From positions 6,820,001-6,884,000 of the forward strand of contig NZ_CP022098.1 in the NCBI RefSeq assembly GCF_002305875.1: a stretch of DNA of 64,000 nucleotides, given 5' to 3'. Positions within the stretch are counted from its first letter, which is position 1. Each line of letters opens with the position of its first letter. The translations under genes were made by a program, and so were the position numbers. Shown one piece after another: positions 36,582-45,264 of this stretch. The DNA is from Cystobacter fuscus. GTDB taxonomy: Bacteria; Myxococcota; Myxococcia; Myxococcales; Myxococcaceae. The notes under the pieces are model-generated. The model had not been told where the DNA came from and did not search any database. It saw nothing but the letters and a program-made list of their open reading frames with translations.

Positions 36582-37517
36582 CTAATAGATGTGAAAGGCT
36601 GCTTGGAACCGGTTCTCGCAACGCTCCGGTGTCCGCGCATCGAGCGCTTCGCATAGGCGGTTGCGGCTGGACACCGCGTGCTGAAGGAATTTGACGCGGT
36701 GCTGTTCCTCCAGCCCTGCCACGAGGTTGCTTCCCGTGCCAGCGACATCGGGGACTGTGGGAGTCCAAGCCCAGCGGCTCAGCTTGATACCGAAGTCACT
36801 CCTCCAGTTCTGCCTGGCTTCTCCCACAAACTGGGCCAGAAAGTCGAAGAACAGGAGCGCACCTTCCGTGAACGAGCTGAAACCGACCTCGGAGAAGAAC
36901 CGCACCGCGATCGTCTCAATGGCAAAGGACTTCAAACACGCGGTGGGAGGGATGCGCTTGTTCCAGAACTTTAGTACCTTGACTAGGGGGACAAACCGTC
37001 CCTCCCGCTGTTTATTGACATGTGTCGTGTGCTCAGCATGAACCCTGGGAGCGGAGAGAATCCACTCCTCCGTCTCTGAGTCCAAGACATAGATTCGGCC
37101 GCTCTCGGAGGACTCGAGAATGGCGGGCACCGCGTCGATATGCATCTTGTTGAGCGCCAGCCCCACCGAGCGGCGTTGCCTCTGGACTACGCTGTCGGGA
37201 TATCGATAGCGAATAGCGCGCTCGAACGTGGTGAGGACCACGCTGGGACGGGGCTTATCCGCAAGAAAGCCGCGCGGCCACTTGGACGGATCGATAAGGA
37301 AGATGATGTCGACGTCATCGAGCGGAGCAATCGCTGTATGCCGCACATAGCTGCCGCTCAGATACGAGTCGATGATACGAAGCCCGATGTTCCCAGAGTC
37401 CAACCGGTACCGCAGGGTGTGGTGTGTCCGCTGGGCATCCTCTTTCTGGCTGGGGGTGGGTTCGACATCCTGAATCAGGTCCAGGAACAGCTCTTCCAAG
37501 AACTCCGCGCTCCTCAT
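36582..37517 (-). CDS. CD-NTase-like nucleotidyltransferase (third copy)
   Basis: 311 aa. Nucleotidyltransferase core GSYVRHTAIAPLDDVDIIFLI supplies Gly-Ser and the two metal Asp; the third Asp is in MHIDAVPAI. The helical C-terminal part has VPLVKVLKFWNK, as in OAS-like/SMODS enzymes. ATG 37517 is preferred over GTG 37547 because ggaggt lies 4 nt upstream. It is paralogous to the copy at 40581-41522 (common SQ.E.AQR.H start and SGSY.R.TAI.PLDDVDI core). It follows the E2-E1 gene after a 262-bp gap and could have its own promoter. Predicted to make cyclic or linear oligonucleotides. Confidence 0.82.
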   Translation of the reverse strand: MRSAEFLEELFLDLIQDVEPTPSQKEDAQRTHHTLRYRLDSGNIGLRIIDSYLSGSYVRHTAIAPLDDVDIIFLIDPSKWPRGFLADKPRPSVVLTTFERAIRYRYPDSVVQRQRRSVGLALNKMHIDAVPAILESSESGRIYVLDSETEEWILSAPRVHAEHTTHVNKQREGRFVPLVKVLKFWNKRIPPTACLKSFAIETIAVRFFSEVGFSSFTEGALLFFDFLAQFVGEARQNWRSDFGIKLSRWAWTPTVPDVAGTGSNLVAGLEEQHRVKFLQHAVSSRNRLCEALDARTPERCENRFQAAFHIY

Positions 37518-37779
37518 CAGCACCTCCGTCGCATCCGCCTTTCGCACTCAATAGGGAAGACGCCCAAGCGGGTGAAAGCCATCACGAGCCGGTGCTTTTT
37601 TTGAAACGGCTACATGGCCTCTCCACCGGCCCGGCGCACAGCCCGCTTCGGCCTTCCGTTCGCGCTCATGGGTGGCGGCCTGTACCGTCGGCGCCTTGGG
37701 GGATTCGAGGGGTGGGGCACCATCTATCTATGCGCCGGCCAAAGAAAACAAGCCGTGCTCTCCCGTCCATTCTGACTGG

Positions 37780-39549
37780 TCAAGACCTCTTCAACCGGTC
37801 CACTTGCAGGGCAGCCAATTCCTTCTCCTCCTCCGAGGCCAGTGGGAGTTCATCCCCAATCCCACATACGGGGCACGCGGGATCTTGTGGGATGCGCTCC
37901 ACCCTCACCTGAAGCGGACCATCAACTGCCCATCCTCCGTGATTGGACCAGATCAGGTGATCCCCGTGAGCCTTCGGGTAATCGAGCCCACCCTTGATCC
38001 GCTCTCCGAGAGTCTGCAACGTCATCCGCGCGGTGATCAGCGCGACTTGCTCAACGTCCATCCCGAGCCCGGGGAATCCTGATTGCTGATAGGCAGGGAC
38101 ACCCATGTCAACGCGGTCGAAGCGCGGAAATCGACCGGGCTCCGCGTGTTGAGCGTTCAGCACACATTGATAGCAGGGCGTTACCCCCGGCAGAACCCTG
38201 AATATCCGCCCGTGCTCCGCACGTCCCAATACTGCGGCGAAGATCCCGGGGCATGCGCCGGTCACACACAGATGGTTGACCACGCGCTCCACCTCGGTCG
38301 TGGCGGTGGCGCAGACGACAATGCCCAGCGGGTTATGTGTCACCTCGATGAGGTGCTGCGTCGGATCCATCCCCCAGCCGACCGGATCCAACGAGAGCGC
38401 GGCTTGCACCTGGAGCACTTCCGCAACGGGGTTGATCCGACGAATCGCTCTGCTCACGACCTCCACCTTGGGCAAACAGATCTCGTCTACACCGCCCACG
38501 TGCCGCGCCACGTTCTCTGGGTCGAGGAACTCCGGGTCGAGGAGCACGAACCTCCCCACGCCGGTCTTCGCAAGCGCGACCGCAACACTGCTGCCAAGGC
38601 TGCCTACCCCGACGATCGCGACCTGCGCGCGCTGGAGTCCCTTGCTGTCCCCCAGGCGATCGTCAACGCGCTGGAATATGCGCTCCTCGAGGTTCTCTTC
38701 GAAAGGTTTTACATAGATCAACCTCTCTTTAGGGTCCGTGTCCGGAGCGGTTCCGGTCCTCATGAGGACGAATCTCAACCCATCGTTCAACACCAGCAGG
38801 ATCAACGCCTGCTCCATGAACAACTGTCGTGCTTGTTCGTTCGGGAGCTGCTGTCGAATCCACTCTTCAAGCATGTGCAGCGACAAAGGGACCTGCTCCA
38901 CAGTCTTGTTGATCCTGCACCACAAACCCTGCCGCAGACGGCTCAACCCCAGCGAGGCAACCCACTGCGCCCCAAGGTCGGCCGCGAGAGGTCTGGTAAT
39001 GATCAGCGAGGGCGAGGTTCCGTCCACGCTCATCACACGTAGGAGCCGCCCGTCCTTTCTACCAAGCACCATCAGCATTCCCCATTCGCCCCCCTGACGC
39101 AGCGCCGCCACGATGCTCGGCGGCACGGAGACCCGGATGGAGTGCGTCGTCAGGGGGATGTCCTCGATTCGAGGGAACTCGCCGCGAGTCTCCTCCTCCA
39201 GGTACGTCACGAACCGATCGAGAGCCTCTCCTGCTGTGTACTCTGGTCGCCATCCTCGTCGAGGGTCATGCGCGAACAAACACAGACTTAGATCCGGGAA
39301 CATGTACCCATGGGCGCGATGGTCGATCACGTCTGCGCCATCGACTGACAACTCCCAGGTAACGGGCGGGCGCAAGGGAAACTCCGGCGGCCATACCAGC
39401 CGGTATCGCCGGGGTCCAACTGCGGTATCGACCGTGCCTTCGGCGAAGGTCACCGGGCGCTCCTCAATCCGCAGGATGTTGGGGTGTCGTTGGTGGAGGA
39501 CACGCAGTTCCTCCAGCCACCGCCGTCGGTCACTGTCAGGGAATGGCAT
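37780..39549 (-). CDS. cap2: E2-E1 fusion protein, Cap2-like
   Basis: 589 aa. An N-terminal E2-like domain (about 1-125) carries YMFPDLSLCLF with the candidate catalytic Cys90. After a linker domain comes a ThiF/E1 adenylation domain with VAIVGVGSLGSSVAVALA (near 309) and LDPEFLDPENVARH. Cys pairs CYQC (459-462) and CPVC (559-562) look like a zinc site. In type II CBASS, Cap2 joins the C-terminus of the CD-NTase to targets and primes it. Here the CD-NTase gene directly upstream (6 nt) ends in Gly. No JAB peptidase gene (Cap3) is nearby. Confidence 0.85.
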   Translation of the reverse strand: MPFPDSDRRRWLEELRVLHQRHPNILRIEERPVTFAEGTVDTAVGPRRYRLVWPPEFPLRPPVTWELSVDGADVIDHRAHGYMFPDLSLCLFAHDPRRGWRPEYTAGEALDRFVTYLEEETRGEFPRIEDIPLTTHSIRVSVPPSIVAALRQGGEWGMLMVLGRKDGRLLRVMSVDGTSPSLIITRPLAADLGAQWVASLGLSRLRQGLWCRINKTVEQVPLSLHMLEEWIRQQLPNEQARQLFMEQALILLVLNDGLRFVLMRTGTAPDTDPKERLIYVKPFEENLEERIFQRVDDRLGDSKGLQRAQVAIVGVGSLGSSVAVALAKTGVGRFVLLDPEFLDPENVARHVGGVDEICLPKVEVVSRAIRRINPVAEVLQVQAALSLDPVGWGMDPTQHLIEVTHNPLGIVVCATATTEVERVVNHLCVTGACPGIFAAVLGRAEHGRIFRVLPGVTPCYQCVLNAQHAEPGRFPRFDRVDMGVPAYQQSGFPGLGMDVEQVALITARMTLQTLGERIKGGLDYPKAHGDHLIWSNHGGWAVDGPLQVRVERIPQDPACPVCGIGDELPLASEEEKELAALQVDRLKRS

Positions 39550-39555
39550 GGATGT

Positions 39556-40515
39556 CTACCCGAACCTGGAGCCGTGACCATCTGGAGCGGACGGCAGCGA
39601 TGCCGAAACGCCGATGACGGTCGAGCGCCCCTCCTTTCCCTTCTCCGGGTAGGGATCCCCAAAAAGCCCGTACAGGAGGTCATGGGCCCGCTCCGTGTGG
39701 CCAGCCTGCGCGAGTTCCTTCGCCTCCTTCAGCGTCACGGCAACCTGGCTCAACCGTGTCTTCGCGGCGGTCTTCTCCGCGTCGGTCATGCCCTGGTTGA
39801 TGTATGGCCCCAGCGCCGCCGGATCCTGCGTATCGAGGAGCACGCGAGAAGCCAAGCCCTCGAAGATCTGGATGAGGCCATCAAGCCGGTTCTCCGGCTT
39901 CGCCACGAGCACATCCCAGATCATCACCTCAATGAGGAACGACCGCAGTCGCGCCCCGTCCGGCTGCCGCCGGTTCCAGTGCTTCACCGCCTTGGTGAGG
40001 GGCTTGAGTTCCTTGCCCGCGGCCTCGTTGGCCTCCACCGACAAGCGTTCGTGGATACGTGGGTTGGAACGGATCCAGGTCTTCGCCTGGAGGTCCGGGA
40101 TCCAGAAGATCTCGCTGTTGCCCTTATCGAGGAACGCGGGGACGACATCGTAGGCGATTCCCGTGGTGGAGAATGAGATGTTCACCGAGCGGTTCTGTGG
40201 ATCGGCGGTCTTGCCCGAGTACTGATCCTCAAGCGCGCGTCGCACCGTCTTCAGTGCATCCATCGGGCTGCTGATGGCCGGGTCGAGTTCGGGCGTGCGC
40301 TTCAGCACGCAGAACAGGTCGATGTCCTTGAGCGGACGGATGGCCGTGCTCCGCGCGTAGGAACCGGTGAGGAATGGGTAGTGGTCGGGCTCGATCTCCA
40401 GCCGGCTGGCGAGTCCATCGCGCAGGAACTTGTGCTGGTCGCTGGCGGCCGTCCTCTCGGCAGAGGTGAGCTCGAGTGCGGAAATGAAGTCATGAACTGC
40501 TTGTCGAACCTGCAT
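39556..40515 (-). CDS. CD-NTase-like nucleotidyltransferase ending in Gly (Cap2 substrate candidate)
   Basis: 319 aa. The core GSYARSTAIRPLKDIDLFCVL has the Gly-Ser and metal Asp residues; the third Asp is in IAYDVVPAF. The C-terminal part is helical (LKPLTKAVKHWNRR, then a long helix), and the protein ends ...DGHGSRFG on a flexible Ser/Pro/Gly-rich tail. A flexible Gly-ending tail is what a Cap2-type E1-E2 would need, and the Cap2-like gene starts 6 nt downstream. It is distinct from the two other nucleotidyltransferases, which resemble each other more. ATG 40515 follows ggagg. Confidence 0.85.
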   Translation of the reverse strand: MQVRQAVHDFISALELTSAERTAASDQHKFLRDGLASRLEIEPDHYPFLTGSYARSTAIRPLKDIDLFCVLKRTPELDPAISSPMDALKTVRRALEDQYSGKTADPQNRSVNISFSTTGIAYDVVPAFLDKGNSEIFWIPDLQAKTWIRSNPRIHERLSVEANEAAGKELKPLTKAVKHWNRRQPDGARLRSFLIEVMIWDVLVAKPENRLDGLIQIFEGLASRVLLDTQDPAALGPYINQGMTDAEKTAAKTRLSQVAVTLKEAKELAQAGHTERAHDLLYGLFGDPYPEKGKEGRSTVIGVSASLPSAPDGHGSRFG

Positions 40516-40580
40516 GGTGTCCTCCAGAAAGAATAGATGCCGTTAGCGCGAAGATCGCGCGCACGGGAGCGCCCCGTGGG

Positions 40581-41522
40581 TCACCAACCGAGCTCTCGCA
40601 GATGGCTTCCAAACGCCTGCTCGATCTTGCGCTCTGCCTCATTCCATGTCCTGGCTTGCTCCGCTTGGAGAATCCATTCCCGGCTGGCCGCGGCCCGGCG
40701 GAGGAAACACTCGCGACCTTGCCTCGTGACGCTGACCGCCACGTTCGTGCACTCGGCCGTATCCGGCACCACGCAATTCCCGAGGCGGAGTGACATGCCA
40801 CGATCATCTCCCCAGGGGTATTCACACGGGCCACCGCCGATGTAGCAGACGAAATCGAAGAACTGAACGAGGCCGGTCTGAAGAGAGCGTAGCCTAGCTG
40901 AAGCAAACAGCCTCGCAGCAATCGTCTCAACACAGAACGACTTGAGGCGCAGATCCTCGGACGCGCCCAGATTCCAGGTCTTGAGCAGCTTTACCAACGG
41001 CTTGAATAATCCTCCCTGCCTCTGGTTGATTTCCGTCGAGAGCGCACCGTGTATTTTGGGCGCGGAGCGGATCCACCCATCATTTTCCGCGTCCGGGATG
41101 AGGAGTCGCTCACTGCCTCTTCCGTCCGCGCTGACTGCGGGGACCACGTCCACATTCAGGTGCCACATCTGGAGCCGAATGGATCGACGTTGAACCCGGA
41201 GTTCCGTCTCCGGATACCGCCACTCCAATGCCCGCTTGAAGGTCTGAAGCACCGCGCTGGGGTCAGGGAGAGCGCCGCCACTCGGCGTTTTCCAATGGCC
41301 AGGATCCACGACGAAGATGATGTCCACGTCATCGAGCGGACGAATGGCGGTTGCCCGTGGGTAGCTACCGCTCAGGAAATGCTCCCGGATGATCGACTCC
41401 ATGTTTCCGGTCACCAGGATGTCTCGGAGGTAGCGGTGGCTGCGCTGCGCGCCCTCCTTCTCCTCCTGCGAAGGCTCGACGCTGCGAAGTATCCTGCGCA
41501 GTGACTCGGTCAGATCCATCAT
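40581..41522 (-). CDS. CD-NTase-like nucleotidyltransferase (paralogue of 36582-37517)
   Basis: 313 aa. Core GSYPRATAIRPLDDVDIIFVV, third Asp in LNVDVVPAV, and FKPLVKLLKTWN in the helical part. The C-terminus is ...LRELGW, not Gly. Two ATG codons stand in tandem (41522 and 41519); the 38 nt between the SAVED gene stop and this start contain ggtga. Shared motifs with 36582-37517 along the whole length show a duplication. Catalytic residues are kept, so it is probably an active nucleotide second-messenger synthase. Confidence 0.83.
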   Translation of the reverse strand: MMDLTESLRRILRSVEPSQEEKEGAQRSHRYLRDILVTGNMESIIREHFLSGSYPRATAIRPLDDVDIIFVVDPGHWKTPSGGALPDPSAVLQTFKRALEWRYPETELRVQRRSIRLQMWHLNVDVVPAVSADGRGSERLLIPDAENDGWIRSAPKIHGALSTEINQRQGGLFKPLVKLLKTWNLGASEDLRLKSFCVETIAARLFASARLRSLQTGLVQFFDFVCYIGGGPCEYPWGDDRGMSLRLGNCVVPDTAECTNVAVSVTRQGRECFLRRAAASREWILQAEQARTWNEAERKIEQAFGSHLRELGW

Positions 41523-41559
41523 GTGGGTTTCACCGTTACGCATGGCCCGAGCATCCCCG

Positions 41560-43290
41560 TCAAACAACCCACGGAGTCAACACCGAGTGCTCCTTCTCCA
41601 CCACGTATTCCATCATCGAGCGGAGTGCGCTCTGATCGAACGTCCGCACGACGTCCACGAGGTCTGCGGGATCGAACCCGGGTCGTCGCTGATGTCTCAT
41701 TAGGCGTCTCCCCCAGACGACGAACATCTCGGTATCGGGAAGCGCCTCGACGACGACCTTGTCGTGCACGTCGTCGAAGCTTCCGTGGAGAGGGGCCAAC
41801 TCGACAATCAGACGCTCGCCGAGCACCTTCCAGATGCCCGTATCGGAGCGAAGCGTCCTGGCTCGTGCGAGCTGGAGCGCCCAGATAAGGTAGCGCCGCA
41901 AACGCCGCTCAAGCAATTTCCCCATGCGATCACCGCTCTCCATGCGATCGAAGGTCTCGATTCCCCGAAGGCTCACGTCGATCTCTTCGGCAAGAACCCT
42001 TCCAGGCTCGCGCTGAAGCTGTGGGCCCCCCTCTCTCATCCGCCAGCTCGCCAGCGTGCCGATCGCCAGGGTGTCCGCCCAATAATCCACCTCCTCCAAG
42101 GCGAAGCCCCCACGTCCGACGCCACGGTAGTTCTGGGAAGTCAGCTCCTGATCGAAGTGGAAGAGCTCATGCAGCAGATACTGCAGAGCCAAGGGCTCCC
42201 GGTGGCGCTCGTCCAGCTGGCGCATGCCCTCGAGCAGTCCGCGCCCGAAAGTCAGCCGCCGCTGCCCGACGCTCAGACGCGTCTCATCCCCCTCCGGTGC
42301 ATCGGCGATCGTCAGCTGGTGGAGACGCGTCAGGAGCATTTCCCCCTCGGACGACGCGAGGAACGGCGGGAGATCCTCACGCTGGAGGGTGGCCTTCAAT
42401 TTCTGGGCACCCGCCAACACCGCCAGCAGGACCTTCTGACGCGCCTGCTCATGCTTCGGTCCACGGCGTAACTCCACCCTCGATACGGGCTTCCACGGCA
42501 AGGTGAACGCCAGCTCGTATCCGGGCGGTGCATAGCTGGCCACCCACGCCCTCCCCATCGCCCTCGGGTTGAAGGCCCGACCCGCCATGAACGCGAGCGA
42601 CGCCGGTCCCGAGGCGAAGAGCGCCAGGCCCGAGTGATTGGGATACGCACGCCGGGTGGCTGCCAGCACCTGCGCCAGTTCCTCCGCGATCGCGGGTGCA
42701 TGAGCGGCATCCACCGGCGTGCCGGTGCTGTTCCGGCATTCGACCACGCCGGCGATACCGTTCCCCTGCGCCCTCAAGAAGTCACGTACGGCGTCGCGCG
42801 GCAGCATGGCCTGGGTTGAGATGAAGACCCCCACCAAGCCGTTCGCCTCCGAAGGCACATCACTCAGCCCGACCACCGTGTCGAAGTAGCGAACCCCACT
42901 CGGGCGCTTGTCATCCAGCCTCAGGACATCCCACGTGGTGTCCTTTCGAACGTTGAGAAATGTCTGGGGTTTCGCCCACGCAGAAAGCTCGGCCCCCAGG
43001 AGAACGAAGAGAGGCAACGGCGCCAAGCCCATGACGAAGAACTCCACGGGCGTGGAGGATGAGTCCCGGAGCGCGAGCGCCTCGCCCGCCAGCCGGGATA
43101 CGGCGTTCGCGAGCGCGATCCAGTCCACAGGGCCGGACGTTGGTCGCTTTCCTTTCGGCCCCTGGGTAACGAAGGTGCTCAGGCGCAGGAATTTCAGCTC
43201 CCTCCGTGCTGGAGGAAGAAGGGGCAGGATGTCGTCGTCCGCGACGGGAGCATCCACATCGAGGCAAAGCACGGCATGTATCGTGTTCAT
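41560..43290 (-). CDS. SAVED domain fused to an HExxH metallopeptidase-like domain
   Basis: 576 aa. The first half reads as a SAVED sensor: VEFFVMGLAPLPLFVLLGAEL (given as VEFFVMGLAP, LFVLLGAEL) at 82-102, and GLALFASGPASLAFMAGRAF at 221-240 followed by YELAFTLP. The second half has LLHELFHFD with an HExxH zinc motif at 374-378, then FALEEVDYWAD at 397-406 with candidate third ligands, inside a helical domain to the C-terminus. SAVED domains bind cyclic oligonucleotides made by CD-NTases, so I predict a ligand-gated protease effector. It lies 38 nt after the kinase gene and 37 nt before a CD-NTase gene. Confidence 0.8.
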   Translation of the reverse strand: MNTIHAVLCLDVDAPVADDDILPLLPPARRELKFLRLSTFVTQGPKGKRPTSGPVDWIALANAVSRLAGEALALRDSSSTPVEFFVMGLAPLPLFVLLGAELSAWAKPQTFLNVRKDTTWDVLRLDDKRPSGVRYFDTVVGLSDVPSEANGLVGVFISTQAMLPRDAVRDFLRAQGNGIAGVVECRNSTGTPVDAAHAPAIAEELAQVLAATRRAYPNHSGLALFASGPASLAFMAGRAFNPRAMGRAWVASYAPPGYELAFTLPWKPVSRVELRRGPKHEQARQKVLLAVLAGAQKLKATLQREDLPPFLASSEGEMLLTRLHQLTIADAPEGDETRLSVGQRRLTFGRGLLEGMRQLDERHREPLALQYLLHELFHFDQELTSQNYRGVGRGGFALEEVDYWADTLAIGTLASWRMREGGPQLQREPGRVLAEEIDVSLRGIETFDRMESGDRMGKLLERRLRRYLIWALQLARARTLRSDTGIWKVLGERLIVELAPLHGSFDDVHDKVVVEALPDTEMFVVWGRRLMRHQRRPGFDPADLVDVVRTFDQSALRSMMEYVVEKEHSVLTPWVV

Positions 43291-43328
43291 GTCATCCAGG
43301 CTGAAGTGTGGAGACCCAGGAGTCCGGG

Positions 43329-44201
43329 CTACATGAGAGGTGTTTCCGCCAGCCGCCGAGCGACCTCGCGCATCGCCGGTCGCTCCAGCGGTTTCTTGCG
43401 CAGCATTCCTGCGATCAGGTCGCGGGTAGCCTGTGAAGCCAGGCCCTCCAGCAACTCGATTGGGGGTTTCTCCAGGAGGTGCAGATACATCAGATCCTTC
43501 TGCTGCTCGGCGACGAATGGCAGCCTGCCCGCCACCATCTGGAACAGGAGAATGCCGAGCGCGTATACATCCGCAGGTCCACTCGCGGTCTTGGATTGCA
43601 CCCACTGCTCCGGAGCCATGTAGTCCCACGTTCCGAGGAGGGCGCGTCCTGCCGTCGAGATCGCAGAGGCCGCAAGCCCCTTTCCGCCTTCATGGCCCTC
43701 CTCGCGCGGGATCTTGGCCAGTCCGAGATCCGCGAGCTTGACCTCGATGAGTGCGAGGTTGTCGGTGGCCACCAGGATGTTGGCCGGCTTCAGGTCGCGG
43801 TGGAAGATCCGGGAGTCATGCAAGAACGCGAGCGCGGCGCCGAGCTGCGCGGCGACACGGGTGGCGGCCTGGACCGGGAGCTGGCCTCCGGCGCGCTTGA
43901 GCAGTCGATGCAGATCTCCGGGAAGCCACTCCAAGACGAGGAAGGGCTGTCCCGTAGGTAGAACTCCCGAGGTGACGGCCTGGACCAAGTGCTCGTGACG
44001 CAGCTGCTGGAGCGCCTGCGCTTCATTGAGGAAGCGCCCTCCCACCTCCTCGTCCGAGCAGAGGCTGGGGGAGAGCATCTTCACCGCCACGGCTTGCCCG
44101 GTGACCGAGTGGTGCCCCTGATACACATCACACGTGGCTCCGGACGCCACCCTGCGGGCAAGGACATATTCTCCGACACGCATCGCCGCGCTCCCCATCA
44201 T
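43329..44201 (-). CDS. Ser/Thr protein kinase
   Basis: 290 aa, a kinase domain with almost nothing else. The Gly-rich loop is degenerate (RRVASGATCDVY), the ATP Lys is in AVAVKML, the catalytic loop is IFHRDLKPANI, the metal motif is DLG in place of DFG, and MAPEQW is the APE-type motif. No membrane segment. ATG 44201 overlaps the sigma factor stop (ATGA), and the SAVED-protease gene follows after 38 nt on the same strand. It probably phosphorylates the sigma factor or a product of the CBASS-like genes. Confidence 0.87.
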   Translation of the reverse strand: MMGSAAMRVGEYVLARRVASGATCDVYQGHHSVTGQAVAVKMLSPSLCSDEEVGGRFLNEAQALQQLRHEHLVQAVTSGVLPTGQPFLVLEWLPGDLHRLLKRAGGQLPVQAATRVAAQLGAALAFLHDSRIFHRDLKPANILVATDNLALIEVKLADLGLAKIPREEGHEGGKGLAASAISTAGRALLGTWDYMAPEQWVQSKTASGPADVYALGILLFQMVAGRLPFVAEQQKDLMYLHLLEKPPIELLEGLASQATRDLIAGMLRKKPLERPAMREVARRLAETPLM

Positions 44202-45130
44202 GTCTTCTTCGTCCGTTGACCCGCCCGCGCCGCCGGGGGTGGCTTCGGACGCAGATCGCGGATGCGACCCAGCAACTCCAGCTTCGCCCGCAACTCGTCG
44301 GCGCAGTCCGGGTAGGCCGCGATGAAAGCATCCTGGTCCACAGTCTCCCCGGCATCGCGCTTCTGCAGGTACGTCAGCAGCGCGGCCCGCGTCGCGTCCG
44401 AGCTGGCGCCGGCAGCGCCCTCCTGCATTCGAGCTCTCAAGGTCCGCAGGCCCCGCAGGAGCAACCCCGCCACCGACGCTTGCGTCTTCCCCATCCGGCG
44501 CGCCACCTCCGCGACCGGGAACTCGTCCAGGTGACAGAGCTTGATGGCCTCCTGCTGCTCCTCGGGGAGCTCATAGAGGTAGATGAGGAGCTGGCGCCAC
44601 GCTTCCCGCTCAAAAACGACCTGACTCGGACTCTTCCCGCGGGAAGGGGTTGCCTCGGCCTCGGCGCTGTCCAGAGGCACGGTGCTCCCAGCGGAGCGCT
44701 TCTTCCGCCGCGCGCCCCGGTCCAACTGCACGGCCTGGTTTGCGAGGATGCGCTTGAGCCACACCAGCAGCTCGGCCTCCGTCGTCCCACTGAACGTGGA
44801 GAATTTGTCGAACGCGCGCAGCGCCGTGTCCTGCGCGATGTCCGAGGCGCGCGCCACACCCGGTGGCGGCTGAGGAGTCCGCAAGGCCCATTTCACCAAC
44901 TTGCGTTGGTAGCGCCGGAAGAGCTCCTCCAGCGAGGCCTTATCCCCCCTGCGGGCTCGACGGATCAGCTCCTCTACAGCCACCTTCGACCACGCATTGC
45001 GGCTCATCCCCAGGTGACCCTTCCACTGCGCCCTTCGCGCAGGCAACCGCGGTGCACGCGGTGTCTCCTCGCGAGCAATCAGGTGGGCGTCGATCATGTC
45101 CGTGTTCTTCCGTTGGGATTCCGGCTCCAT
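44198..45130 (-). CDS. ECF-type RNA polymerase sigma factor with C-terminal extension
   Basis: 310 aa. Region sigma2 starts at LIRRARRGDKASLEELFRR and includes DIAQDTALRAFDKF; sigma4 is YELPEEQQEAIKLCHL to VAEVARRMGKTQASVAGLL. The extension of about 80 residues contains FIAAYPDCADELRAKLELLG, a segment often seen next to kinase domains. It resembles ECF groups controlled by Ser/Thr kinases rather than anti-sigma factors, and the kinase gene overlaps its stop. Starts at 45130, 45097 or 45007 are possible; I use the first. It heads the gene set that contains the SAVED and CD-NTase genes. Confidence 0.85.
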   Translation of the reverse strand: MEPESQRKNTDMIDAHLIAREETPRAPRLPARRAQWKGHLGMSRNAWSKVAVEELIRRARRGDKASLEELFRRYQRKLVKWALRTPQPPPGVARASDIAQDTALRAFDKFSTFSGTTEAELLVWLKRILANQAVQLDRGARRKKRSAGSTVPLDSAEAEATPSRGKSPSQVVFEREAWRQLLIYLYELPEEQQEAIKLCHLDEFPVAEVARRMGKTQASVAGLLLRGLRTLRARMQEGAAGASSDATRAALLTYLQKRDAGETVDQDAFIAAYPDCADELRAKLELLGRIRDLRPKPPPAARAGQRTKKT

Positions 45131-45264
45131 TCCCTAGGACGCCATTCGCGGACGGATCGCGCGCGGGGTCGGACTTTTTTCGGAGCGCCAGCTCAACGAC
45201 ATGCCAGGGACTTGAACGGGGTATCCCCAGGGCTCTAGCGCACAAAGCCCCCCATGGACTCACA

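Noticed and set aside
36296-43290. Search for a JAB/Cap3 deubiquitinase or CRISPR genes beside the CD-NTases.
   Set aside because: No JAMM motif (ExnHxHx10D) in any plausible frame, and no repeats or cas-like genes.
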